Assembly (NCBI GenBank): GCA_009760855.2
Contig: WPIO01000478.1
Location: 1 to 39,039, forward strand
Direction: 5' to 3'
Length of the DNA: 39,039 nucleotides
DNA from: Cristatella mucedo
Taxonomy: Eukaryota; Bryozoa; Phylactolaemata; Cristatellidae
Shown here: piece after piece, positions 1 through 10,129 of the stretch
Layout: every line of letters starts with the position of its first letter
Numbering within the stretch: the stretch's first letter is position 1
Translations under genes and position numbers: made by a program
Notes under the pieces: generated by a model
Databases searched by the model: none
What the model saw: the letters and a program-made list of their open reading frames with translations, nothing else
What the model was told of the DNA's origin: nothing

Positions 1-1189
1 CAAAGCAATGCTGACTAATGGCAGAGTTATAAAAGAGCTCTAAAACCAGATTGGAAATTACCAGCACGGTTCAAAATTTCGACATATGAGTTAAAGTCGT
101 GTGCTTAGTTGCTCACTCAATTTATATTCAAGTTTCGGGTGTGAAGCTTGCATCAGACATTCCTTTATTAATGGCTAAAAAAGGTTGTAATGCTGCACAT
201 GATCTTCGGTGGTATATACATAAGTGTTGCCCTCCGATGATTTTTTGAGTCGAGCTTGCCCCTTTATTATTTGGTAACATACTCCAATCAATATTGCAGC
301 CGTTAAGTTCACAAAATAATCGACAGCTGTGCTTAGTTCATTATTGAAAGAAAACACATTTCAGGCTGAAAAAAGGCTTCGATCGTTTCTTTAATCCATA
401 GCAACCGGCACTTAGTTCAGTGGATCAATCTTGTATGTAGATATGCATGCACACAATTTTCAATTGTAAATACGATGCCATAGTTTTAAGGTGTAGCTAA
501 TTCGCACACTTTTTAAAATTCTCTTGAAGATGATAACGCTGTTCCCGTTACTAACTTTTCCGGTTTTCAAATGTATTCTTTTTTACTATTTGATGCCATT
601 TTTCTAATTCACACAAATAAAAAGCTTTAACTACAATTTACACATCATATTTACTTTAATTTCATTTTCTCCTTTTCATTCAACTGTCTGTCAATAACTT
701 GAAATGCTGACGTTAAAGGACGTTCTAAATGGTTAGTCATGTTGGCGTGCTGTAAAAGTGAAAAGACTATTAACCTTATAGCTCAGAGCAAGGTATTCAG
801 CACGTCAAATGTGCGATGCAGTATGTACTTCTTTACGAAAAACCTCAGAGATAAGTGGATTTTGTTTAAACTATATTTAGCTACTCTTTTGGATTCAAAA
901 CCATTTCATTCTCAGGAAAGGTTTAATAAAAAAACTCAGTTAGCCAACTTAAGTAGTTTTCCAATTTCTAGTTGAAAAAGTATAATAACGATATCCTGTA
1001 TCTGGGAACATACATTTATGTATTAGGCCTTCAATGACAGCTCATTTTTATAAGATAGAGTTAAAAACACACCCTTCCAATCAGAGGTAATATTCTACGT
1101 TTGCTTACACAGGTGATTTATAAAACAATTGCGATATAAAAAACTAGCAAGCGAAATTCAAAGGTTTTAATTATGTATTTAAGTTTTAG
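1..1189. other. Unassigned AT-rich sequence
   Basis: No gene or recognised repeat was found here. The open frames at 175-357 (-) and 739-975 (+) are short, lack domain-like composition and have no signal peptide or splice-site support. The stretch shows no clear counterpart at the mirror position beyond 18625, so it lies outside the inverted duplication. Confidence 0.4.
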
Positions 1190-1844
1190 GGGGAAATGAA
1201 TCAGTATTTAGCTATCAAATGCATTTAAAAAGCTTCAGTAGTATCTATATATCCAGCAAACATCCAGCGATGTTCATTGGAATAATTTGTATGACGTTCA
1301 AGTTATATCCGTACGTATGAATGTGCTGAGTCCGGCTAAACTTGCAAGACATTCTGATGCATATTAGTCATTCACATTTATGTGCACAGGTTTTTCATTG
1401 GAATTATTAGTAACACAGCTACGATCATGAACCCAGGACGTGTTTATGCTTCGTAGAATAGCAGAACCGTCCCACATATAAGCGTACATTGTAGCGAAAC
1501 AAGTAAGAAACTACACCGAGGAAGCCAAGCACAGCTTGAAACCTAAGTCCGTGGGTTTTACCAATACTCATTCAGCCACGTTAGACGTAGCTTCGTATAA
1601 CGACAGTCCGGTAGTTTCTCTTGAAGCAGGAGAAAGCCGGCTTACTCTCAATGCAATGTTTAATGAAATTTAGCTTTAGTATTCATTAACAGCTGTACTT
1701 ATATCGTGAATATCAATCGGCGTAGCAACTTGGAGAACGTGACTTGCTTAATGTACGGAAAATTACGATACGTACACACGAATTTTAAACATGGGCGGTT
1801 CAGAGTATTGCTTGGTCACATTGAATAGCCACTGTTCTTGCTGG

Positions 1845-1852
1845 TATAAATA
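1845..1852 (+). promoter_or_regulatory. Candidate TATA box (TATAAATA)
   Basis: TATAAATA lies about 1.4 kb before the peptide start codon, in duplicated sequence 5' of the B element. It becomes a possible core promoter only if the splice acceptor just before the ATG belongs to a 5' UTR intron. The right arm reads TATAAC at the matching place. This is inference from a short motif in AT-rich DNA, so support is weak. Confidence 0.18.
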
Positions 1853-2094
1853 ACGCATTTACGTAAAAAGTGTAATTTTTATTAAATGCTAGGTATTCTT
1901 GAATAGATTAGTAAATGCTAATGGTTTCAAAAAAACAGTTGACTTGTTTAAGATTTTTTTCAAAACAGCCGTACCGATTTTGTCCATGTTTTATACCCTG
2001 CGAGCTTCAGGTGCAATAACGTTATTCCATTCCAGGAAAAAATTATACTAGATTCAAGTTTTCCCCAACTGGTTTGACAATATAATCTCTTTGA

Positions 2095-3175
2095 TCGAAA
2101 CTGCAATCTCACAAGAACGTCTAGGAAAAACGGTTAAGGTCCGTGGAATATGATATCACTTTAAAGCTGACGCTAATAAGCTATATTGGCCAATAAAAAC
2201 GTCAGAATCGGCTGCAGCATAAGCTGAACGCTTACCTTCCGAAATTCGATCCTGGAGGTCAGAAAACATTTTTCAACGAAATGGCGACAAAAACCGAACT
2301 GCTTCTCATTTATCACCGTAAGCTTGTGGCTGAATTAAAAGGCGTTTCTCCTATTAAGCAGTGATGCTGTTGTGTGATCATCACTGTGTGCTCGAAATCT
2401 ATTAGTCACTTTCGAAAGGAGCCTTAATTGCAAAAGCTTCATTCTGAAGACTGTTTCTACCGCTAGCCATCAAATACGATCCCTTTCTAGGATCAGATGT
2501 CTTTCAAAGTGGCTCGCAAAATATATAACCAGCTCAATAGTTCTGTCTCAGCTTGATCGTTGTATTTATCTTTTGCCTAGGCTACAAAAAAGCTACTAGG
2601 CCACTGCAGCAGGCTTTGATAATTTTTGCAAGAAACGTTTTCCAGTCCCAGAGATTCAACCAGGCCTCTGCTGTGCTAAGAGCTTGGATGGCTGGCGGTT
2701 GCTCAATGGATAAAGGGCAAAGTTATTTATCTGACCCCAAGGCAAGTCAAGGCTTGGCCACTTCATAGCCAGCTAAGCTGCTGCTCTCGCTTCAGCCTCC
2801 TCGTGCGTTAAGGTCGGATATGGACTGTGTTTTAGCTGTTTCTTTTCTGTGCTTAAAGACAGCTGGCGACAAAAGCTCTAGCTCTGCCGACCCTAGACTG
2901 TGCAACTCGCATCTACGAAGAATTCGCAACTGCAGCTACTCGTCTGCCTTTGGCTATTCGTTTTTAGCGGTTCCGAGCAGCTACTTCCATGCTATGCACT
3001 ACCTCAGCTGCTGTCCTGCCTCTGCTATGCTTCCTACTTCCTCTTTTTTAGTGAGATGAAGTTTGTTGGCTACCGAATGCATACTGAAAGTCGCTAATGG
3101 TGGTAATGCACTAACCAACCTACTTGAGTAAATCAACATAGTATATATGTCTTTGTACGTTTACAGTCGGAGATA
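2095..3175 (+). mobile_element. B-family CR1/L2-like non-LTR retrotransposon, 5'-truncated, decayed
   Basis: This aligns with the antisense copies at 19625-21545 and 26033-27115, from the sequence just before the YADD region of reverse transcriptase through the C-terminal region to the 3' end. The 3' end is a degenerate form of TTTGTGGAGTTACAGACGGAGATA, here ending at AGTCGGAGATA near 3175. Many stops and frameshifts show it is inactive. Both duplication arms carry it with nearly the same 5' truncation point (matching 16625-17715 -). Its 3' end lies only about 57 bases before the peptide start codon. Confidence 0.8.
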
Positions 3176-3210
3176 AATCACGTCATCATCACTTGATTTT
3201 TCATGTCTAT

Positions 3211-3231
3211 ATTCTCTTTATTTTAGAATAA
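3211..3231 (+). other. Conserved 3' splice acceptor 5 bases before the start codon
   Basis: A pyrimidine-rich run ends in TTTTAG at 3221-3226, followed by AATAA and the ATG. The right-arm copy keeps an AG at the same offset (ATTATAG then GTCAA then ATG), although its pyrimidine run is weaker. This is either the 3' end of a 5' UTR intron containing the B element, or a spliced-leader trans-splice acceptor, which several invertebrate groups use. The sequence alone does not decide between them. Confidence 0.5.
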
Positions 3232-3609
3232 ATGAAGCTACTCGCCGCAGCGCTCGTCTTGTGCCTTTTGTGCATAACATTTGCAGCTGAAATTTATGAA
3301 GTAAGTAAGTTAGCACTACAGAGTAGTCTTTAGGACTCTATTTGAAGGAAATGTGTGATAGTGGCGACATTGTGGGAACTAAATCCTTTTAATAGGATTC
3401 GGGACAGCAGGAACAGCTGATCAGAGAAGTTCTGGATCATTCAGGTAAATTACTTTGCAATAATAATATATTTGTTTATTGTATTGCTATTACACAATGT
3501 CTTGACTGAGAACTGAAAATTCACGATTGTAGGTAATGAAGAATCCAAGAGGTTCGCCGCTCATTTTGGTCCGGCTATTTGGGATGCTATGAAAGGTTTT
3601 AGAGGATAA
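3232..3609 (+). CDS. Secreted peptide precursor, 64 aa, 3 exons (putative host-defence or secretory peptide)
   Basis: The exons are 3232-3300, 3396-3444 and 3533-3609. Introns of 95 bases (phase 0, donor GTAAGTAAGT, acceptor TTTTAATAG) and 88 bases (phase 1, donor GTAAAT, acceptor ATTGTAG) join them into 64 codons plus TAA. Residues 1-19 form a signal peptide: MKLL, then a hydrophobic core rich in Leu, Ala and Cys, with cleavage likely after Ala18 or Ala19. Residues 20-44 are an acidic propeptide (eight Glu/Asp) containing EQLIREVLD. Lys45-Arg46 is a dibasic convertase site. Residues 47-64 are the predicted mature peptide: aromatic-rich (Phe47, Phe51, Trp56, Phe62), with Lys60 and Arg63, ending in Gly64, which could donate a C-terminal amide. 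It has no cysteines. I do not recognise the family. The fast-diverging mature part argues for a defence or venom-like secretion peptide over a neuropeptide. Function is inferred; the gene model is well supported by splice sites and a paralogue. Confidence 0.78.
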
Positions 3610-3715
3610 GGAAAACCTGATAACAAAGAACTTATTCTCCCAGCGGCGAATCTGATTGGTGAAGCCACAACGGGTCGTGGCCAGATTTTCTCACTGTCAG
3701 TACGAAAGTTCAATC

Positions 3716-3721
3716 AATAAA
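3716..3721 (+). promoter_or_regulatory. Polyadenylation signal AATAAA (proximal)
   Basis: A canonical AATAAA lies 107 bases after the TAA of the peptide gene, giving a short 3' UTR. The right-arm pseudogene reads ACGAAA at the aligned place. Confidence 0.6.
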
Positions 3722-3759
3722 GCACTATGTGAAAGGTGCCCTGCCATGCTGCTGTCTAC

Positions 3760-3765
3760 AATAAA
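3760..3765 (+). promoter_or_regulatory. Polyadenylation signal AATAAA (distal)
   Basis: A second canonical AATAAA lies 44 bases further downstream, within CTACAATAAAATC. The aligned right-arm sequence is AATAGA. A GT-rich stretch follows at 3790-3815 (TCAGGTGTGCTTTTATTGTTG), as expected of a downstream cleavage element. Confidence 0.5.
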
Positions 3766-3879
3766 ATCTTTACTGACTTCCTTAAAATGTCAGGTGTGCT
3801 TTTATTGTTGCTTACTTTTTTACGAAATAGAGTTTACCTTTGATTGAGGTACTACGAATCGTCCTACGCTCAGATAAAT

Positions 3880-3898
3880 TGCACGAGTCGATCGTGCA
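3880..3898. repeat. Perfect 7-bp-arm inverted repeat
   Basis: TGCACGA and TCGTGCA flank the 5-base spacer GTCGA. It sits just downstream of the peptide gene and just before an A-like retrotransposon tail. The right arm has a degraded counterpart (CACAAGTCGATCCGGCA), so it is older than the duplication. Confidence 0.5.
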
Positions 3899-3990
3899 TC
3901 TTTTCCAGCAAATTTAAGGTGCCTAGAAGGAGGAAAAGCTCTCCGGAGGTGCTATGTCAAAAGCTTTATTGTTATCGTCAAGTCACACAT
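3899..3990 (+). mobile_element. A-like (L2-type) retrotransposon 3' end
   Basis: The order CAGCAAATTTAAGGTGCCTAG, GGAGG...CTCTCC, GGTGCT matches the A-family terminal segment (AAATGTAAAGCGCCTAGAAAGAGATTAAG then CTCTGAGGGCGCT), which folds into an imperfect stem. It is duplicated in the right arm near 15830-15915 (-). Confidence 0.5.
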
Positions 3991-4655
3991 ACTTGCAACA
4001 TTTAAATCAGCTAACTTGATGCTTCTGCTTCTTTTTCGCTCATTAAAGTAGTCGATTCCGGGAAATCGATTAGAAGCGATTTTCGGGCTTCATAAGTGTA
4101 AAGATGAAAGAAAAAATCTATTGATTAATGGTTTCCTAGTGCTCTGGTTATACATCTTAAGTAGTAATTAAGAGTGTTATATCTGCTAGCCCGAATAGGA
4201 AGAAGTTATGCACGGAGTGCAGGTACCATTCAACGATACCTAAACCGTGTTTAGGATGATGTCGTGGTCACCACAAGTGACAAGAGTCACATTTTAATCG
4301 CACCACTGACTTTCTAATCGTTAGCAGTATATATGTACAACTCTTAGCAACAGGACACACTTACTTCCCAGGAACCCGAAGGGGGCGAACTTGTTATCTT
4401 TAGCAATACTACCAACATGTTTGCAGCTAGTTAATTAAAAATATTTTTTTTTTTGCGTAGCATCCTCAAAGAACGGAATCTCCCGAGCATTTTACTCCTC
4501 AGCCGAAGTCTAATCTGGGGTGCTCACCGTTTTTTTTAGTCTTTGAACGTGATTTTCACTCACGTCAGCATCAGGTTAGCCTCAATTACTGATTCCTTGC
4601 ATATTGCTACGATAGAGTATTCTATGCCACTGACCACTTTAAAGCTATGCAAGAC

Positions 4656-5559
4656 TTTGTACAATGGGTAGCAACTTTCAAACACAGCACCAGCTTTCTC
4701 GAGAGGAACGAATACAAACCTCCTAGCCATTTGCTTGACCAGTGCTGAGCAAACCTAATATTACCAAAATAGTTTACTTAGCATTACTTGAATCGAATAT
4801 GTCTTTAATTAAAGGCATTCATCGTATAAACCCGATGATCCCATATTCTCCACCCTGAAGTGGGATTAAATTGACTTCATGGTTGTGGCAAAAAATGTGC
4901 ATACTTAGTAAGGATCGTGACTCGCATACTTGTCCAGAAGTTCACTAAGCCAAATATATCTTAATTTTAGAACCTTGTTGAATCTAATTGAAATAAATGC
5001 CGGCTGATTCAAAGCTAAGCATCAAATACCTAGAAGCAGAACATGGTTGTTAGGATCGCATTTTGTACAATACTATTTTAATAATAACTGATGGAGCTAC
5101 TGAAAAATATAAGCCGAATAGTGAACTCGTGATACCTAATGCTGCAATCAGTTATTACAGTAATAGGTAAAAGGCCTCTATATTTGACATTTCCTACTAG
5201 CCTTTAGGACAGTTTTGTTTTATTCCTCTTTTTAAAAGTCATTATTTTTCAAACCTGCCAGCACTCTTAATTTCGTCTGCCCGCAAGTTCTGAAGCTAGA
5301 CTAATTCAAATAAGCACGAATTAAATGCTACCTGAACTTCACGCCAGCTTAATCACTCCTGAATAGATCTCGGTATCCTGCTTTCAAGTAATTCATTTCG
5401 TGCCCTGTGGCTCTTTAGTGTGCCAGGAATAAACGATGGGATTCCACTAATCTAAGTTACTGGAGAGGAATAACCACGACTTTTTAGAATATCTATATTC
5501 TCAGTCACGAAGTTTTTGCCTTCATTGGCTAAGAATTTGATTTTAAATCTGCTTGACCC
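4656..5559. other. Unassigned sequence
   Basis: No convincing open frame, RNA gene or repeat match was found. It lies beyond the right end of the left duplication arm. Confidence 0.35.
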
Positions 5560-6300
5560 CCAACCGTTGATGTTGAGAGGAATATGAGTCTGTCAGATAT
5601 GGTGTGGTGTAGCAGCCGTGACACTCTCGATAGAAATGTATAGCTGTAGCTTTCTGCATCGTCTGTAAGCGATTGCCCAGGCCGGTAGACCGACAACCAG
5701 TGAGTCGCTGAAGGCGAGACTAGATGCCACAAACCCACGCATCAACTTCAATGCAATTTCTCTATGAAACCCAGCCCAGATTGTAGCAATGCTATGTAGC
5801 CGAAAGCCAGCTGACAACTCTGGTGCTGCTATAGTCCTCTAATAAATCGCCATACTAGAACAGCAGAAAATCTAGTAATTGTACAAATTCACTCGAATAT
5901 ATGTGCTAAGAGGGCTGAATTGGAGCGTTGGAATTGAAGGTTCAGAATAATCCGCAGCGTAACCATAACCAGTAAGTTTGTTTTATCATGTTACAATTCG
6001 AAACAGGTTGCTAATCACCACGTGCGCATGTCATCAATACAGACAGCAAGGGAGATGAGAGAAATTAAAAAGTCGATTGGCTCGGAAGAAATTAATCAAA
6101 GGTAATACTTCTAAGATTTGTGTAATAATCTTTTTGAATTCAGGAGGATAAAGCCTGTGGAGCCTCCCTAACAGATAGGACCGGAATCTGTGCCGACCAA
6201 TGCCAGTGTTTCTAAAGCGAGACCTGAGGTGCTCAAGAAATACTTGGTTATTGATAATATTAAAAGCTACTGAGAAAAACAAGCACATATACCTTGCCTA
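5560..6300 (-). mobile_element. A-family (L2-like) reverse transcriptase fragment, decayed
   Basis: On the minus strand, 6034-6288 reads through a typical RT segment (AFNIINNQVFLEHLRSRF, then FRSYLLGRLHR), equivalent to the DLSAAFDTxNHxxLLxRLxxxF and WFxSYLxxR motifs of CR1/L2 reverse transcriptases. The piece at 5600-5820 (-) corresponds to the C-terminal RT region and is strikingly close to 22220-22380 (+), sharing CTCGCCTTCAG and CAGCTATxCATTTCTAT. Internal stops and deletions show it is dead. Confidence 0.65.
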
Positions 6301-6729
6301 AACCTGTATTCCCAAGTAGGTCGTATTCGATGGAAGTGATTCCGAATTGGTGGAGTTTTTAGCTCTAAATACGGAACAGAGCTTATCAGCAATATTTAAA
6401 GTTTCATGCATGATTCAGCTGATGAAATACGGCTCACTACATGTCTTTGGTAGAAACTATAAATGTGAGACGGGCCGTACGAGAGTCACTGAATGGCGTT
6501 GCTGAAGCTTGAAGTCTATAACTCTTTGCAGCTGTAAAATATGACTCTAACCCTCTTTGCAAATTGTGAGGTCTTTTACACTTTCAACCATTGTTCTGCC
6601 AGGATGACCGTTACAATGAATTTCCGGCGTGCACCGGTTCCTTGCATACTTGTAACTAGTGGTGCCACCTTGCTCTGAGCCTGGCTGGTAAATTCTAAGC
6701 TTGGTGAGGAGCTTCACAATTCTCATAGA

Positions 6730-8870
6730 TTTGTGCATTGCCCCAAGCCATCGGAGAAGCAGAAGCAGCGAAGTCGCATGCACAACCTACTCGTCGGTTC
6801 TCTAATGCACAGTTTCCGAATATCATCGTCCATCGTACGAGGCTAGATACACTGCTGCTGCCTATATGTTCCACCTTCCCTCATTCGTACGCACATTACT
6901 GTAACAGCCTGCTAAAGTAATGGGCTCACGCAATGTATCAAGCACTCTAAAGCTGAAGTAGACGTTTGCATCGAACACTTTAGGTATCCAAAAACAGAGT
7001 CAGCGAAGGCGACCATACAAGATACACGAACCTGAGGTAAGAATCGAGTTTTATATATTGCTGTTTAACGTTGTTAAACTAACAATATTTGGAAACGGAG
7101 TCGCTGCTAATCTAAAATAATGGAATTTTCTCTCTCCTGCTTACTCAACAGCCACTAGCATAATCCAGCCGTGCCGTTGAGGAAGAAATTAGTAGTCTAA
7201 GAGCATGAGTAAAGTACTGTTTGGAAGTATCACATGATTAAGACAAGAAAAGCTGGAAGTTTATTAAGGTAACGCCGAAGCCACTAGAAGGCCGAGGCAG
7301 GATTCTGCAAAGAAAGGCAGTTTTATCATTCTTAGTGTTAATAATCCGAAATATGCCCTGCGATGTATTACGAGCACTACAAAACTGTACAGTCAAGCAC
7401 GTCAGTGTACGCATAGCTATTTTTTAGCTCTTGTAGTTCGAATGCAATTCTGATTTATTCCTCCCACATTACAAATCGTCTGGCCATTGACAACATTATC
7501 TCCATCCTGTGTAGCAATTTTTAAATTCATCGGAAACTTGACTGAAACGAATCCAAATTTTTGTTTAGAACGAACGGTGCCTTACGAAGATTTGCAAGTA
7601 GGTAATCAGAGCTTCGACCACCAGCATTTCATGTTTAAAACTGGGGAAATATCACGCAGAGTATCTAGTCTTAAAACCTGGATTTGAAAGCCAGTACTTC
7701 AAGCTTAGAACTGGCGGTGGCTTACAGAAGATATATACTCACAAAGCAGAGCACAGAGCACAGAGCAGAGCTTTGCCTACCAGTATATTAATCCTGAAAT
7801 ATGAAGGTGAGTTACGTTGAATTTTGAGTCAGTAAGCAGAGCTTTGGCTACTTATCAGTTAGTTGCTACTCTCCTGATCTCGGCCTGCCTTAAAGTTTGA
7901 GCCTTTACTGAGTCCTCATTATGTAGCAATGTACGTGCTGCGCCTAATGCTGGCAAAGTTTACATTCTGTACAGCAAGAGCTGTATGGGTTCCGCTGTAT
8001 AAGTCCCTTTGGATTGAAATACTGTAATCTTAAACAACTGTTAAAAACTGCTGACAGAAGCGAATTCCTTGGTTTTTCATAGCCAGGTTAATGGACTCAC
8101 AAACAGAAGTAACAGAACGTCAGAGCTTCAAAAAGCAAATGACAATTACTCTTTTGTAAGGTAGGGTCAGAATTTTCTAATTGTACGAATATTTTTTGCT
8201 GTTAAGGTAACTCCTACATTATCGGTTCGGTGTTAACCTTCGGCGGCCAAGCTCTAAGGTAATACGATCAGGACGGGATCATTCCTAACGTTAAAATAGC
8301 AAAGTCATTCGAAAGTTACTGGTAATGGGCATGGTTTCAATCTAGCCTGCTTGATATAATATGTTCATATTTCCAAAAATCTAAATAAATGTAAATGTCA
8401 GATTTGGTCGTGAGATTATGCAAATGGCTCATTTTCGCCCCGGTGCTTTTTTAATATTCCGGTATAAGCTGCAGAAGATATGTACCGAGCCGCCTGGAAC
8501 AAGTCTGCACGTTTAGTGTTAAAGCTGCATTAGCTGTATAGGCGTCTGATGATCTGTTTCAAGTAGATGTGAGCTACAAAATTATAATCAAATGTTACCT
8601 AATCAAATATAATCATTTACATAACGGAAATTGAGTTATGGCAGCATTCAAGCCTTTGTGTACAATTAGGAATTTCGGCCTGCATGAATCAAATCTAAGA
8701 GGTTTCTGTGGGACCACCTAAGCTTCCAGTCTAGTAAGTAGGAGCTCTGTCAGCTTTAGTAGAGCAACAGTCTGATCTCGAAAAGATGCAACGGGCCGAT
8801 ACTGAAATTTTGGTTATTTATTAAGTAAGCCAAGCCTAGAGATCACGAGGTTTTCTGATTGGCTTGCTTG
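6730..8870 (+). repeat. Repeat C, longest copy (~2.1 kb, unrecognised)
   Basis: Collinear matches tie this stretch to 37230-38945 (+), 10130-11165 (+), 32230-32490 (+) and 18780-19510 (-). Landmarks are GAGGCTAGATACACTGCTGCTG near 6838, AAGCACTCTAAAGCTGAAGTAG near 6940, TAGCTATTTTTTAGCTCTTGTAG near 7415, a set of internal units at 7600-7880, and CAAAAAGCAAATGACAATTACTCTTTTGT near 8130. The internal units repeat a motif like AGAGCTTxGACCACCxGTATTTCAAGCTTAAAACTG at roughly 75-100 bases. No protein is encoded. It could be a non-autonomous element or an old satellite-bearing repeat. Confidence 0.6.
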
Positions 8871-10129
8871 CTTACGGACGGTACTTGAGAAATTGGTTGC
8901 TCGTTCGAGGATTTCAAAGTATCTGCAAGGAATCTGACTAGCGAAATTCACCACACCTCTTATGCTCAGCAGAAACTCTCTTTACCACAACTGCTGAAGT
9001 GAACATATCATTGATGAGCATGCCCTCATATATTGTGTAGTTTTTAGCAAACATTTTTGGAATTAAATATAACAAATAGCATCGCCCTGATCCCACCTTT
9101 GAGTAAATGCAGAAACCACCCTAGGTGTAAGACTTCATCTATAATAGCAGTAAACCGTGCCCCAAGAGGATTCGTCCTCAGTTTGTTGCCGTTCTTTACA
9201 TTCTCATTGACAGTTATTAAAAAGCTACGATTTATTTCGCTATGACGTTTAAGTTGACAATATCCAACTGTCTTTACGGTTGTAACCAACGGAATCGGCT
9301 ATAATGCTGTCGCAACCAATGATAAAAAGAACTAATGCTAGCCGGAGAGGTATTAGAAATACTACTTATTCATTTGATAAAGCGTCTACAGAGAACTCAA
9401 TCTCTGTCCAGGCACAAATATCATTATTGTTGGTAATATTTTCATCAACAGGACGATGATAGAATAGAACTGCTGCCAGCTTTGAGGACTTCAAGCGCTT
9501 TTGCTTGAGTAAAAACCTTTTTCTTTTAGGAGGTGACTCTTGTATTTGACCTCCACTGTGCATTCAGAGTTGCATTTTTGTCTGTGTCCGAATATTAGGC
9601 TATTTTCTGAGCCTTGTTGTTGTTGATTCACAATTCACGAATCTTAGCAACAACAGAAGCATAGAAATGCATTTCAAATACAATAGTTAAGCCATACTTG
9701 GTGGGTATGTTCATAACAAGCATGCAGGCTGTAAGCTGCCTGCATAGCTGATGCTGCCGCCGGTCCCTGAGACAGCAATTTGAAGAGATAAGCATTTATA
9801 TGTCCACAGGCATTTAATGTCTCACTCTTTATGGTTAAACATCAAGCAGATTAGCTGTAAAAAGGTATTGCTACTTAAATGAATTATAATATATGATATT
9901 ATTGCTTATATTCGGTTTTCGTATAGGATTTTCTTTATAGCTTCGATTTTCAGAGGAATTCTGCAACCCACAAAAAAACGCCTCATGCTTAGGCTTGCAG
10001 CGGCAGTGTGCACGTCTTTCGGTCGTGTCGGATTTCTAAAGGAGATTCTATCAATCTAGTGCTTGTGCCGTCGCGTCATTTGAAAGTCTAATAAAAAAGT
10101 TTCAGGTTTCTATGCCAATAAATCTGTGC
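8871..10129. other. Unassigned sequence
   Basis: Several short open frames on both strands (for example 9057-9245 + overlapping 9044-9289 -, and 9366-9563 -) show no recognisable domain, signal peptide or splice structure. No repeat relationship was spotted. Confidence 0.35.

Larger units (their letters stand above)
1190..4655 (+). repeat. Left arm of a ~3.46 kb inverted segmental duplication
   Basis: Read on the + strand, this stretch aligns along its length with the reverse complement of 15150-18625. Anchor pairs include 1272/18565, 2100/about 17710, 3232/16573, 3609/16197 and about 4630/15180. The sum of paired coordinates stays near 19805, rising to 19837 beyond the TA microsatellite present only in the right arm. 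The shared content, in order, is unique-looking flank, a 5'-truncated B retrotransposon, the secreted-peptide gene, its 3' UTR and an A-like retrotransposon tail. Homology fades near 4655 and is not convincing before about 1190. Both retrotransposon insertions must predate the duplication, because both arms carry them at matching places. Confidence 0.85.

Noticed and set aside
2553-3097. Overlapping + frames of 65-79 codons just before the peptide gene as upstream exons
   Set aside because: Alignment with the longest B copy shows they are frameshifted pieces of the B C-terminal coding region.
3142-3147. TATATA as TATA box for the peptide gene
   Set aside because: It lies inside the degenerate 3' terminus of the B element, where intact copies read TTTATGACTTTG. 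It is 85 bases before the ATG with a splice acceptor in between, so it is more likely mutated repeat than a promoter. It was kept only as a remark.
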